Shown here: one piece after another, positions 7,509 to 15,913 of the stretch | Layout: the number at the start of each line of letters is the position of its first letter | Numbering within the stretch: position 1 is the first letter of the stretch | Assembly (NCBI GenBank): GCA_900769565.1 | Contig: CAAGHC010000032.1 | Location: 1 to 47,052, forward strand | Reading direction: 5' to 3' | Source of the DNA: Clostridia bacterium | GTDB taxonomy: Bacteria > Bacillota > Clostridia > Christensenellales > Borkfalkiaceae | DNA length: 47,052 bases | Program-made: the position numbers and the translations under genes | The notes under the pieces: generated by a model | What the model was told of the DNA's origin: nothing | Database searches by the model: none | The model's input: the letters and a program-made list of their open reading frames with translations, nothing else

Positions 7509-8339
7509 ATGAGTTTAGCAGACAAGATTTTTATTCAAAACTGTACGGACATTATTGAAAACGGCGTATGGGATACCGACCAAAACGTTCGCCCTAGATG
7601 GCACGACGGTACGCCTGCGCATACGGTAAAAAAATTCTGTATAGTAAACAGATACGACTTGACTAAAGAATTTCCTATACTAACTCTTCGTCGTACGGCG
7701 TTCAAGTCGGCTGTGGATGAAATTTTATGGATTTGGCAGAAAAAATCTAACAACGTCAATGATTTGAACAGTCATATTTGGGATAGTTGGGCGGACGAAA
7801 CGGGTTCTATCGGCAAGGCGTACGGCTATCAACTTGGCATTAAGCACAAGTATAAAGAAGGCGAATTCGACCAAGTGGATAGAGTGCTTTACGACTTAAA
7901 GCATAACCCTGCGTCACGTAGAATTATGACCAACATTTATACCTTTGCAGACCTTAATGAAATGCACCTTTATCCTTGCGCTTATTCAATGACCTTTAAC
8001 GTGAGTGGTAACGTGCTTAACGGCATACTTAATCAAAGAAGTAACGACGTAGCCGTTGCAAATAACTGGAACGTCGTTCAGTATTCGGTATTACTTATGA
8101 TGCTTGCGCAAGTTTCGGGCTTGAAGGCAGGCGAACTAGTGCACGTAATAGCCGACGCGCATATTTACGATAGGCACATTCCCGTAGTTAAAAAGATGAT
8201 GGAAAATCCGCAGTTTGAAGCGCCGAAACTTATTATTAATCCCGACGTTAAAGATTTCTATAAGTTTACGGTGGATGATTTCAAACTTGAAAATTACGAG
8301 TTTAACAAAATAGAAGAAAAATTCGAGGTGGCAATCTAA
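7509..8339 (+). CDS. thyA: Thymidylate synthase
   Basis: Converts dUMP to dTMP with methylene-tetrahydrofolate. The 276-aa product carries the family marks RPRWHDGTPAHTVKKFCIVNRYDL, the catalytic cysteine in the LYPCAYSMTFNV segment, and the folate/dUMP site QRSNDVAVANNWNVVQYSVL. It belongs to the slightly divergent, compact ThyA form seen in clostridia. ATG with an AAAGGGG site. The stop overlaps the ATG of the DHFR gene by one base (TAATG), the usual arrangement for enzymes that regenerate the folate spent by ThyA. Confidence 0.95.
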   Translation: MSLADKIFIQNCTDIIENGVWDTDQNVRPRWHDGTPAHTVKKFCIVNRYDLTKEFPILTLRRTAFKSAVDEILWIWQKKSNNVNDLNSHIWDSWADETGSIGKAYGYQLGIKHKYKEGEFDQVDRVLYDLKHNPASRRIMTNIYTFADLNEMHLYPCAYSMTFNVSGNVLNGILNQRSNDVAVANNWNVVQYSVLLMMLAQVSGLKAGELVHVIADAHIYDRHIPVVKKMMENPQFEAPKLIINPDVKDFYKFTVDDFKLENYEFNKIEEKFEVAI

Positions 8340-8839
8340 TGAAAGCAATAGTAGCAGTAGATAAAAAGTGGGGTATCGGAAAGAAGAATGACTTGCTTTT
8401 CTCTCTTCCCGAAGACATGAAGTATTTTAGAGAAAAAACACTCAACAAAACTGTAGTTATGGGTAGTAACACCTTAAAATCTTTTCCCGGTGGCAAGCCG
8501 TTAAAGAATAGAACTAACGTAGTTCTTTTCCCCGGTGGTGAAAAGAGAGACGACTGCATAATCGTTGAAAGCCTAGAAGAACTCGCTTTAGAACTTAAAA
8601 AATACCCGTCGGACGACGTGTTTATTATCGGTGGCGCAATGTTTTATAAAACCATGTTACCATATTGTTCGGAAGTTTTAGTTACTAAAGTTGATGCCGA
8701 CGGTGGTGCAGAAGTTTTTTATGAAAACCTTGATGAAAAACCCGAATGGCAAATGATATCTAGTGGTGAGCCGATAGAAACTAACGGCTATACTATAAGA
8801 TTTACCGTATATAAAAATTCTGACGTAAAAGAATTCTAA
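8339..8839 (+). CDS. folA: Dihydrofolate reductase
   Basis: Reduces dihydrofolate produced by thymidylate synthase. The 166-aa protein begins MKAIVAVDKKWGIGKKNDLL, with the acidic active-site residue in SLPEDMKYF. The NADPH-binding parts are VVMGSNTLKSFPGG and VFIIGGAMFYK. The length is normal for the family. It is translationally coupled to thyA by the TAATG overlap and followed by a weak hairpin terminator. Confidence 0.94.
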   Translation: MKAIVAVDKKWGIGKKNDLLFSLPEDMKYFREKTLNKTVVMGSNTLKSFPGGKPLKNRTNVVLFPGGEKRDDCIIVESLEELALELKKYPSDDVFIIGGAMFYKTMLPYCSEVLVTKVDADGGAEVFYENLDEKPEWQMISSGEPIETNGYTIRFTVYKNSDVKEF

Positions 8840-8848
8840 TCTAAAAAT

Positions 8849-8880
8849 AAAGGCGCTTATAAATTAAAGCGTCTTTTATA
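8849..8880 (+). terminator. Hairpin terminator after thyA-folA
   Basis: AAAGGCGCTT (8849-8858) pairs with AAGCGTCTTT (8867-8876), 10 bp with one G-U pair and an 8-nt AT-rich loop, running into a short T tract. Moderate strength. Confidence 0.65.
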
Positions 8881-8892
8881 CTGTGATAAAAT
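8864..8892 (+). promoter_or_regulatory. Candidate promoter of the MATE gene and phage-like cassette
   Basis: TAAAAT (8887-8892) sits 17 nt after a weak TTAAAG (8864-8869), in the context TGTGATAAAAT. It lies 32 nt before the ATG at 8925. The -35 overlaps the preceding terminator hairpin. If real, it drives MATE and, by read-through, the terminase-portal genes. Confidence 0.4.
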
Positions 8893-8924
8893 CGTTTTGG
8901 TATTAAGAGTAGAAGTTGAAAGTC

Positions 8925-10295
8925 ATGGTAAAAACTAAAGAAATGGATATGACCCAAGGGTCAATATTTAAAAAGTTAATAATTTGCGCTCTTCCGCTTA
9001 TAGCCTCTAACTTGTTGCAATTATTGTTTAATGCAACCGATATTGCCGTTATAGGTATGCTAGTTCCTAACGGGGATGATGCCGTGGCGGCGGTTGGTTC
9101 GAACGGCCCTTTAATAAATCTTATTATAGGTTTATTTGTCGGCTTGTCCGTAGGTTCGGGCGTAATTTTGGCAAAATACATGGGTGCAGGCGACGTTGAG
9201 CGTGCAAATAGAGTGGTTGGCACTTCCATTTTTATTAGTATTTTTATCGGTTTGTTCCTAGCCGTTGTGGGCGTGGTCTTTTCACGCACTTTTCTAGTTT
9301 GGATGAAGTGTGATGAAGACGTTTTGGATATGGCGACTAAATATCTATCCATTTACTTTATGGGTATGCCCGTAATAATGCTATATAACTTTTTAGCGTC
9401 AATACTTCGCTCTGTGGGTGATAATATGCGCCCGTTAATTTATTTAACGATAGGTGGGGCGCTAAACGTTATATTAAACGTCTTTTTTATAACCGTTTGT
9501 AATCTTACGGTTGAAGGTGTTGCAATCGCAACGGTAGCCTCGCAAGCATTTTCTGCCGTAATGTGTTTTATCGTGGTGCGAAAAAGTAAGGGGTATAGCC
9601 ATTTTTCATTTAAACACTTTAAAATATACAAACAAGAACTTGTTGAAATTATAAAGATAGGTTTGCCGTCGGGAATACAAAGTTGTTTATTTTCAATATC
9701 AAACGTGTTAATTCAATCTTCGGTAAACGAACTTGGCAAAGCTTATATGACGGCAAGTTCTGTTTCAAACCAGTTTGATGCTATCGTATATAACGTTGGT
9801 TACGGCGTGGCGCTTGCTTGTATGCCGTTTGTAAGCCAGAACGACGGGGCAGGTAGATTAGATAGGGTAAAACGCACTATAGTTACTTCGATATCTATTG
9901 CTTGCGTGTTTAGTATTATTTCTGGTGTAACGGTAATATTACTTGCACAGCCATTGCTTAAAATTATGACCAAATCACAAGAAATTATCGAGATAGCAAA
10001 AATAAGGTTGACTATACTTTGCTCGCTATATTTTATGTGTTCCACTATGGAATGTTTATCGTATTCTATGCGTGCGCTAGGAAAGTCAACTACGTCTATG
10101 GTAATATCTTTAATCGGAAGTTGCGTTCTTCGTATAGTATGGCTAAACACGATATATCTTCTCAATAAAACTTACGCTATGATATTTATCGTTTATCCTA
10201 TAACGTGGGTTATAAGTATAAACTACGTGCTAAAATTCGGGCGAAATCGGAAGGGTGATTATGAAAGATATTATAGAAAGGATACGCCAAATTGA
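8925..10295 (+). CDS. MATE-family efflux transporter
   Basis: A 456-aa multidrug and toxin extrusion antiporter with about twelve membrane segments in two pseudo-symmetric halves. It starts with the typical MATE opening DMTQGSIFKKLIICALPLIA. Start chosen at ATG 8925; a TTG at 8916 is in frame but neither has a strong ribosome binding site. The last 35 nt overlap the terminase gene in another frame, and the hydrophilic tail RKGDYERYYRKDTPN is partly encoded by that overlap. This suggests the original MATE end was changed when the cassette arrived. Substrate unknown. Confidence 0.93.
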   Translation: MVKTKEMDMTQGSIFKKLIICALPLIASNLLQLLFNATDIAVIGMLVPNGDDAVAAVGSNGPLINLIIGLFVGLSVGSGVILAKYMGAGDVERANRVVGTSIFISIFIGLFLAVVGVVFSRTFLVWMKCDEDVLDMATKYLSIYFMGMPVIMLYNFLASILRSVGDNMRPLIYLTIGGALNVILNVFFITVCNLTVEGVAIATVASQAFSAVMCFIVVRKSKGYSHFSFKHFKIYKQELVEIIKIGLPSGIQSCLFSISNVLIQSSVNELGKAYMTASSVSNQFDAIVYNVGYGVALACMPFVSQNDGAGRLDRVKRTIVTSISIACVFSIISGVTVILLAQPLLKIMTKSQEIIEIAKIRLTILCSLYFMCSTMECLSYSMRALGKSTTSMVISLIGSCVLRIVWLNTIYLLNKTYAMIFIVYPITWVISINYVLKFGRNRKGDYERYYRKDTPN

Positions 10296-11691
10296 ACAAG
10301 AGCAGTTAAAAAGAGTGCAAAACGATAATCTTGCAAAGTACAATGTCGGCGAAAAAAAACACTTAAAACAAATAGCCTTTCATAAATGTCAAAAGAAAAA
10401 CAGGTGGGTGTTTGGTGGAAATAGAAGCGGTAAAACCGAATGTGGCGCTGTTGAAACAATTTATATGGCAAGGGGAATTCATCCGTATAGACAAAATCGT
10501 ACTAACGTTTTCGGTTGGGTAGTGTCGCTATCGCAACAGGTTCAGCGTGACGTAGCGCAGGCAAAAATTTTGCATTATTTAAATAGGTCGTGGATAGAAG
10601 ACGTAATAATGCTATCGGGTAAGCGTGATAGTCCCGAGTACGGGGTTATTGACCAGATTCGAATAAAAAACGTTTTGGGTGGAAGTTCGGTAATAGGTTT
10701 TAAGTCGTGCGACCAAGGCCGTGAAAAATTTCAGGGCAGTTCGCTTGATTTCGTGTGGTTTGATGAAGAGCCACCAAAGGATATTTACGACGAGTGCAGA
10801 ATGAGAGTGCTAGATAAAAAGGGGGATATATTCGGCACTATGACACCGTTAAAAGGTTTAACGTTCGTGCACGACGAGATATTCTTAAACGAAAAAAATT
10901 CACCCGAAGTGTGGTGCGAATTTATGGAATGGGGGGACAATCCCTATCTGGATAAAGAAGAGGTTCAAGCACTCACCGACGCTTTAACCGACGAGCAGTT
11001 GGAAAGTAGGCGTTACGGTAGATTTACTTGTGGCGCAGGCCTAGTTTATCCCGAGTTTGACGAGAACGTTCACGTGATAGAGCCTACAACTCTACCTAGA
11101 GAGTGGCAGGACGAAATATCTATCGACCCAGGGTTAAACAACCCTTTATCTGCGCACTGGTATTCGGTTGATTACGACGGAAACGTATACGTGGTTGCCG
11201 AGCATTTTGAATCGGGCAAGGGGGTTGATTATCATGCGAGCGCAATAGAGCGAATTAGTAATTCACTCGGTTGGAAAAGGGATAGTGACGGCAAACTTCG
11301 TGCTTTTATCGACTCTGCATCTAAACAAAAAACGTTGGCGAGTGAAAAGAGCGTTGCGGAACTGTTTTTCGAGTGTGGGATAAAAGTTAACCCAAACGTA
11401 AACAAGGATATGTTTAGTGGAATACAGCGAGTAAAACAGTATTTAAAAGTTCAAAACGGTAAACCTAAACTATTTATATTTAAAAATTGCGTCAACCTTA
11501 TAAGAGAACTAAAAGGTTACAGATGGGGTGACGGCGACCTTCCGAAAAAACACGACGACCATTGTCTGGACGAACTTAGGTATTATTTGATGAGCAAGCC
11601 CAAAAAAGACCCGCCTAGAAAGCAAAAAACCGACGTTCAAAAGGACAAGGAACGACTTTTCAGGAAGATTATGAATGAAAGAAAGAACTAA
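10261..11691 (+). CDS. terL: Phage-type terminase large subunit
   Basis: Phage DNA-packaging ATPase and nuclease. The 476-aa protein has a Walker A GGNRSGKTE at residues ~52-60, Walker B FVWFDEEPP at ~164-171, and a coupling motif GTMTPLKGL. The RNase H-like nuclease acidic positions are visible in SIDPGLNNP, AFIDSAS and KKHDDHCLDELRYYL. Both active sites therefore look intact and the length is normal. ATG 10261 is preceded by GGAAGGG inside the MATE coding region; an in-frame GTG lies at 10255. It overlaps the next ORF by 17 nt. It is the first gene of a five-gene cassette with no capsid or tail genes. Confidence 0.9.
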   Translation: MKDIIERIRQIEQEQLKRVQNDNLAKYNVGEKKHLKQIAFHKCQKKNRWVFGGNRSGKTECGAVETIYMARGIHPYRQNRTNVFGWVVSLSQQVQRDVAQAKILHYLNRSWIEDVIMLSGKRDSPEYGVIDQIRIKNVLGGSSVIGFKSCDQGREKFQGSSLDFVWFDEEPPKDIYDECRMRVLDKKGDIFGTMTPLKGLTFVHDEIFLNEKNSPEVWCEFMEWGDNPYLDKEEVQALTDALTDEQLESRRYGRFTCGAGLVYPEFDENVHVIEPTTLPREWQDEISIDPGLNNPLSAHWYSVDYDGNVYVVAEHFESGKGVDYHASAIERISNSLGWKRDSDGKLRAFIDSASKQKTLASEKSVAELFFECGIKVNPNVNKDMFSGIQRVKQYLKVQNGKPKLFIFKNCVNLIRELKGYRWGDGDLPKKHDDHCLDELRYYLMSKPKKDPPRKQKTDVQKDKERLFRKIMNERKN

Positions 11692-11977
11692 AAAGAAAAG
11701 CGTAGTATCCGACAAGGACGTTAAAGTAGCGCTTATTAAAAAGGCACTAGGTTACGACGCTACCGAAGTTGTTGAAGAGTACGTAAGCAGTGACGAAGGG
11801 GAAATTAAATTAACCAAGAAAAAGGTGACCAAAAAGAACGTGCCACCCGATATGTCAGCCCTAAAAATTCTGCTAGAGCAAAACGACCGACCGATAGCCG
11901 AAATGAGTGACGAAGAGCTTGAAATAGAGAAAGAGCGACTACTTAAACTGTTACGGGATAACTGCAAAAAGGAGTAA
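11675..11977 (+). CDS. Small charged protein in the terminase-portal cassette
   Basis: Function not recognised with certainty. The 100-aa protein is highly charged. It contains YDATEVVEEYVSSDEGEIKL, then a basic stretch KLTKKKVTKKNVPPDMSALK, then an acidic helix SDEELEIEKERLLKLLR. The 'VPPD..A...LL' segment resembles the C-terminal part of small terminase subunits and associated phage proteins, so a small-terminase or terminase-adaptor role is possible. It overlaps terL by 17 nt and ends 3 nt before the portal start, implying coupled expression. Confidence 0.7.
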   Translation: MKERTKKKSVVSDKDVKVALIKKALGYDATEVVEEYVSSDEGEIKLTKKKVTKKNVPPDMSALKILLEQNDRPIAEMSDEELEIEKERLLKLLRDNCKKE

Positions 11978-11980
11978 GAA

Positions 11981-13612
11981 TTGCAAAGTAAAATCAATGA
12001 AAACAAAGACCAAGTAAAGCGTGAAGAAAAACTCGTTTTAGAAGTTTATGAAGATTTTACCACTCGTCAAAAAGCAAGGCTACCACTAGAAAGACAGTGG
12101 CAACTAAATATGAATTTTTTGACGGGTAATCAGTATCAAAAAGTAACTTCGCATGGTGAAATTGCAGACGAGAATAAAACATTTTTTTGGCAAAACAGGG
12201 GCGTGTTTAACCATATAGCGCCCATAATGGAAACTAGGCTAGCAAAATTGCGAGAAGTTTCACCCGTTATATCCGTTAGACCTAAATCTGACGACGACAA
12301 GGACGTTTTAGATGCAAATCTATCCGAAAAACTCATTGAAGAAACCTTTAAGGTTGCAGGGATAGATAAGACGGTAAAAAAAGTTACTGCGTGGAGTGAA
12401 ACTTGTGGTACGGGTTTTTATAAAATCGTTTGGAATAATTCGGGTGGACAAGAATTAGGTAAGCTTGACGGTCAATCGGTGTTTGAAGGGGAAGTTGAGA
12501 TTATACCCGTTTCGCCCTTTGAAATATTCCCAGACAATTTATACGTTGAAGATATTAAGGATTGCAATAGTATAATTCACGCTCGTGTAATGTCTACTAA
12601 AGACGTATTCAATAAGTACGGCGTGCTAGTGGAGGGGGAAGACGTTGACGTTTACGACTTAACTTGTTTAGAAGGTAATTCTATAGCCAAGAAAAAGGAT
12701 AAAAGCGTTATTCACGACGCAGTTACCGTTATCGAGCGCTATGAAAAACCGAGTAAAGAAATGCCCGACGGTAGGCTAATAACTATTGCCGGTGGAAAAC
12801 TTTTATACGAAGGCAATTTGCCGTATATAAACGGGGAACGTGCAAGTAAAACTTTCCCGTTCGTAAAGCAAAATTCAATAGTTAACGCAGGTAGATTTTT
12901 CGGGTATAGCGTAATTGAAAGATTGATACCCGTGCAAAGGGCTTTTAACGCCGTAAAAAATCGCAAACACGAGTTTTTAAATAGGCTTTCAATGGGTGTA
13001 ATGATGGTTGAAGACGGCTCAATCGACGTGGACGACTTGGTTGAAGAAGGCTTGTCGCCCGGTAAAGTATTAGTTTATAGACAAGGGGCTAAAACACCGG
13101 AAATTATGTCCGAAACTAATATGCCTGAAGACTTTACCGAAGAAGAAAATAAACTAATTAACGAGTTCGTGATAATTAGTGGTGTAAGCGACGTTACGTC
13201 AAGTAGTGCAAATGCGTCTGTTTCGGGTTCAACTGCGCTTGAAATCTTGATTGAGCAAGACAATTCTAGAATGTTGCCCGTAGCGCAAGAAATAAGGGAA
13301 TGTTATCTAGAAATTGCCCGTCAAACATTAAGGCTATACGCTCAATTCATGGCTGGCGCAAAAGTAATTAGAAGGCGTGATGCGTTTGGAAAAATTAAAC
13401 TGTTTTGCGTAGAGAAAAACGCTCTCGTATCGGACGACGTTTACCTAGAAAACGAGAACGAACTTTTATATTCTAACCGTCAAAGGAAGGATATGATTTT
13501 TAAACTTTACGACAGTGGGATTTTAACTGACGAAGACGGTAGACTGCGCCCGTCGGTAAAGGCAAAGGTGCTTTCGCTTTTAGGGTATAAGGACCTTGAT
13601 TATAAACAATGA
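11981..13612 (+). CDS. Phage portal protein (P22-like type)
   Basis: Portal protein, the dodecameric ring through which terminase threads DNA. The 543-aa product opens with YEDFTTRQKARLPLERQWQL and a NMNFLTGNQY segment, typical of P22/podovirus-type portals. It then has FNHIAPIMETRLAKL, SPFEIFPDN, the stem/wing region GYSVIERLIPVQRAFNAVKN, and VSDVTSSSANASVSGSTALEIL. TTG start 11981 has AAGGAG at good spacing. It overlaps the following ORF by 17 nt. Codon and base use look like the neighbouring host genes. It is not obviously truncated. Confidence 0.85.
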   Translation: MQSKINENKDQVKREEKLVLEVYEDFTTRQKARLPLERQWQLNMNFLTGNQYQKVTSHGEIADENKTFFWQNRGVFNHIAPIMETRLAKLREVSPVISVRPKSDDDKDVLDANLSEKLIEETFKVAGIDKTVKKVTAWSETCGTGFYKIVWNNSGGQELGKLDGQSVFEGEVEIIPVSPFEIFPDNLYVEDIKDCNSIIHARVMSTKDVFNKYGVLVEGEDVDVYDLTCLEGNSIAKKKDKSVIHDAVTVIERYEKPSKEMPDGRLITIAGGKLLYEGNLPYINGERASKTFPFVKQNSIVNAGRFFGYSVIERLIPVQRAFNAVKNRKHEFLNRLSMGVMMVEDGSIDVDDLVEEGLSPGKVLVYRQGAKTPEIMSETNMPEDFTEEENKLINEFVIISGVSDVTSSSANASVSGSTALEILIEQDNSRMLPVAQEIRECYLEIARQTLRLYAQFMAGAKVIRRRDAFGKIKLFCVEKNALVSDDVYLENENELLYSNRQRKDMIFKLYDSGILTDEDGRLRPSVKAKVLSLLGYKDLDYKQ

Positions 13613-13880
13613 ATTAGGTTGTCGTTCTGTTTGGGTAAGTATACCACTAGATTTTTCTAGTGTAGAGCGCAAAGATTTAATTGAAATTTCGCTTGTAAGC
13701 AACGGTAATGCAATGCTTACTATTGAAGGTGAACAAGGCAAGAGAATTTTTGCAATCAATAAGGGAGTAAACCAAAAAAAGTTAAAATTGCGTTCTAGAA
13801 GTTTTGTTATAACTATTGAGAGTGCAGACTTAAACTTTAAAATTCAATCTATAAAAATAAAATATAGCGAGGAGAATTAA
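13596..13880 (+). CDS. Unknown small beta-rich protein of the cassette
   Basis: Not recognised. The 94-aa sequence has alternating hydrophobic residues (SVWVSIPLDFS, AMLTIEGEQGKRIFAI, SFVITIESADLNFKI), suggesting an all-beta fold. The probable start is TTG 13596 inside the portal gene; the overlap is 17 nt. A small beta-sandwich protein after a portal could be a head-decoration or connector relative, but I see no motif that decides it. It ends 2 nt before the next ATG. Confidence 0.65.
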   Translation: MIINNELGCRSVWVSIPLDFSSVERKDLIEISLVSNGNAMLTIEGEQGKRIFAINKGVNQKKLKLRSRSFVITIESADLNFKIQSIKIKYSEEN

Positions 13881-13882
13881 AC

Positions 13883-14779
13883 ATGGAATTTACTTTGCCA
13901 AGCACTAAAACGGAGATGTATAACACGCTTAAGGAGATATTTCATTATTACAGAATTAGGCGTGAAAATCTTCAAGACGTGACTATTGAAAACATAAATT
14001 TAACACGTATGCAAAGCACGGTGGAAGATGAAAACGTTCTTTATCAAATAGCAGAAAAACTCGTTGCACCGAGCCAAGAAAAAGAGAAAAAAGAGTATTT
14101 GGCTGACTTGAACGAGCAATTGATAAAGATTGATGCTAAATTGCAAGTACTAGATGATGATTATAATCAAAACGTAATCATGATAAACGAGCTTTACAAC
14201 GAAAACATAAAGAACATTGAAAAGCAGGCTCAAAAAAATGGTATGAGCAATACTAGCATAGTCATAGAGAAAAGATTTCGTCTAGAAGAAGAGAAAAGTG
14301 ATAAACTTATTGAATTGAAAAACAAGTTAAACTCGGCAAAAATAGAACTTAACGCGTCGAAAACGGCTATCCAGACAAGAATTGAACAGGTTGAATCGTA
14401 TTTCCAAGACAGGTTCGAAAAGGAAAAAATTGCAAAACAAGTTGAACTAATTCAAGAACAGAAAAAAACGGAAAGAGAGATTTTTAAATACAATAACGGG
14501 CTAGACGAAAAGGAACAGCGTTTTCAAAAAACTATTGAACAGTATAACTTTACGGCAAAACTTCGTTATTTGGAAATACAGTCGAAAGAACTTTCCCGTG
14601 ACGAACTAGTAGAGGCAGGATACTTTACTGACGTTGTAGACTGTGTTTGCGGTTACTTTGATAGATTAGACCCGTTTACGGCATATCAAGAAATAGTCGA
14701 GGAACGAAAACTTATAATCTATTTGGAAGAGTTTTATGATGGCGTAGTTTACACTTATAAACTTTTAGCCGGAGTATAA
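13883..14779 (+). CDS. Coiled-coil protein closing the terminase-portal cassette
   Basis: Not recognised. The 298-aa protein has a long, highly charged helical middle from about residue 65 to 235 with heptad-like leucine/isoleucine spacing (LADLNEQLIKIDAKLQVLDD; EKRFRLEEEKSDKLIELKN). It is flanked by an N-terminal domain (TKTEMYNTLKEIFHYYRIRR) and a C-terminal domain (VDCVCGYFDRLDPFTAYQEI). ATG with AGGAG. In podovirus-like genomes a coiled-coil scaffold often follows the portal, but the size and the conserved-looking C-terminus are atypical for a scaffold and no major capsid gene follows. A weak terminator lies 25 nt downstream. Confidence 0.75.
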   Translation: MEFTLPSTKTEMYNTLKEIFHYYRIRRENLQDVTIENINLTRMQSTVEDENVLYQIAEKLVAPSQEKEKKEYLADLNEQLIKIDAKLQVLDDDYNQNVIMINELYNENIKNIEKQAQKNGMSNTSIVIEKRFRLEEEKSDKLIELKNKLNSAKIELNASKTAIQTRIEQVESYFQDRFEKEKIAKQVELIQEQKKTEREIFKYNNGLDEKEQRFQKTIEQYNFTAKLRYLEIQSKELSRDELVEAGYFTDVVDCVCGYFDRLDPFTAYQEIVEERKLIIYLEEFYDGVVYTYKLLAGV

Positions 14780-14803
14780 AATTAAATAAAATACTATAAA
14801 AAT

Positions 14804-14828
14804 ACTCTCTTCACTAGCGAGAGTTGTT
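14804..14828 (+). terminator. Weak hairpin terminator ending the phage-like cassette
   Basis: ACTCTC (14804-14809) pairs with GAGAGT (14819-14824) around a 9-nt loop, followed by TGTTTT. A short stem, but well placed between the cassette and the ispG promoter. Confidence 0.55.
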
Positions 14829-14837
14829 TTCTATCTC

Positions 14838-14866
14838 TTTACAATTTTACTAGTTTATGTTAAAAT
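14838..14866 (+). promoter_or_regulatory. Sigma-A-type promoter of ispG
   Basis: TTTACA (14838-14843), a 17-nt spacer and TAAAAT (14861-14866) in the context TATGTTAAAAT. The ATG of ispG starts 7 nt after the -10, where transcription would begin, and there is no Shine-Dalgarno site. The mRNA may therefore be leaderless. Confidence 0.6.
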
Positions 14867-14872
14867 ACTTTC

Positions 14873-15913
14873 ATGAGCAAAAAAATTCAGATAGGTAACT
14901 TAATAATCGGCGGTGGAGAGAGTATTAAAATTCAAACAATGTCCACCTATAAAATATCCGATATTGATAATTCGATAAATCAAGCCCTTGCCGTTAAAAA
15001 CGCAGGGTGCGATATTTTGCGTTTTTCAGTAACAGATGAAAAGGACGCAAAGTCGTTCAAGACGGTAAAAGACGCAGTTGGTATTCCACTCGTTGCAGAT
15101 ATTCATTTTAGTAGCGATTTGGCTGTAAAATCAATTGACGGCGGTGCGGATAAGATTAGAATAAACCCAGGCAATATAGGTGGGGAAAATAACGTTAAAA
15201 AGGTGGCAGATGCGCTTAAGAGCGCTAAAATTCCCGTGCGTGTAGGCGCTAATATGGGTAGCATTGAAAAGGAATTCTTGCGTAAATACGGTAGGAATGC
15301 AATATCTTTGGGCGAAAGTGCTTTAAAAAACGTTGCTATTCTAGAAAAGTACGGTGTTTCGGATATAGTAGTATCGGTTAAGGCTAGCGACGTTAAAACT
15401 TGCGTAGAGGCTTACGAATACGTGGCGCAAAGGACGGATTATCCCTTGCACGTTGGGGTTACCGAGGCTGGCACGGAATATGCTGGGGTAATAAAAAATT
15501 CCATAGGCGTAGGCGCGCTTTTGCTTAAAGGCATAGGCGATACGATTAGGGTAAGTCTATCGGCAGACCCCGTAAGAGAAGTTGTTGCAGGCAAGGCGAT
15601 ATTATCGTCGCTTAACCTTTTAGACGACTGTGTAAAAATTATTGCTTGCCCGACTTGTGGTAGGTGTGAGTGGGATTGCATGGCGTTTGCAAAAAAAGTA
15701 GAAGATTACGTTATAAACGTTAAAAAGCCCCTTAAAATTGCCGTTATGGGTTGCGTTGTAAACGGTCCGGGCGAAGCGTCGGATGCAGACCTTGGCATTG
15801 CCGGTGCAAAGGACGGGTGCGCAATATTCGTAAAGGGTAAAATCGTTAGGGTTATAGATAGGGAAAACGTGGAAAAAGAATTTTTTGGGGAGATAGATAA
15901 ATGTTTACGGTAA
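14873..15913 (+). CDS. ispG: (E)-4-hydroxy-3-methylbut-2-enyl-diphosphate synthase
   Basis: Iron-sulfur enzyme of the non-mevalonate isoprenoid pathway, converting MEcPP to HMBPP. The 346-aa protein begins with the family strand IQIGNLIIGGGESIKIQTMS. It carries the [4Fe-4S] cysteines in CPTCGRC and in GCVVNGPGEA. Length is normal for the bacterial TIM-barrel plus reductase-like form. The start at 14873 is needed to keep the first beta strand. It overlaps the PolC-like gene by 13 nt, the usual ispG-polC neighbourhood in clostridia. Confidence 0.96.
   Translation: MSKKIQIGNLIIGGGESIKIQTMSTYKISDIDNSINQALAVKNAGCDILRFSVTDEKDAKSFKTVKDAVGIPLVADIHFSSDLAVKSIDGGADKIRINPGNIGGENNVKKVADALKSAKIPVRVGANMGSIEKEFLRKYGRNAISLGESALKNVAILEKYGVSDIVVSVKASDVKTCVEAYEYVAQRTDYPLHVGVTEAGTEYAGVIKNSIGVGALLLKGIGDTIRVSLSADPVREVVAGKAILSSLNLLDDCVKIIACPTCGRCEWDCMAFAKKVEDYVINVKKPLKIAVMGCVVNGPGEASDADLGIAGAKDGCAIFVKGKIVRVIDRENVEKEFFGEIDKCLR

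Noticed and set aside
10261..14779. Ordinary complete prophage
   Set aside because: No integrase, repressor, capsid, tail, holin or endolysin genes, and the flanks are housekeeping genes with no visible att repeats.
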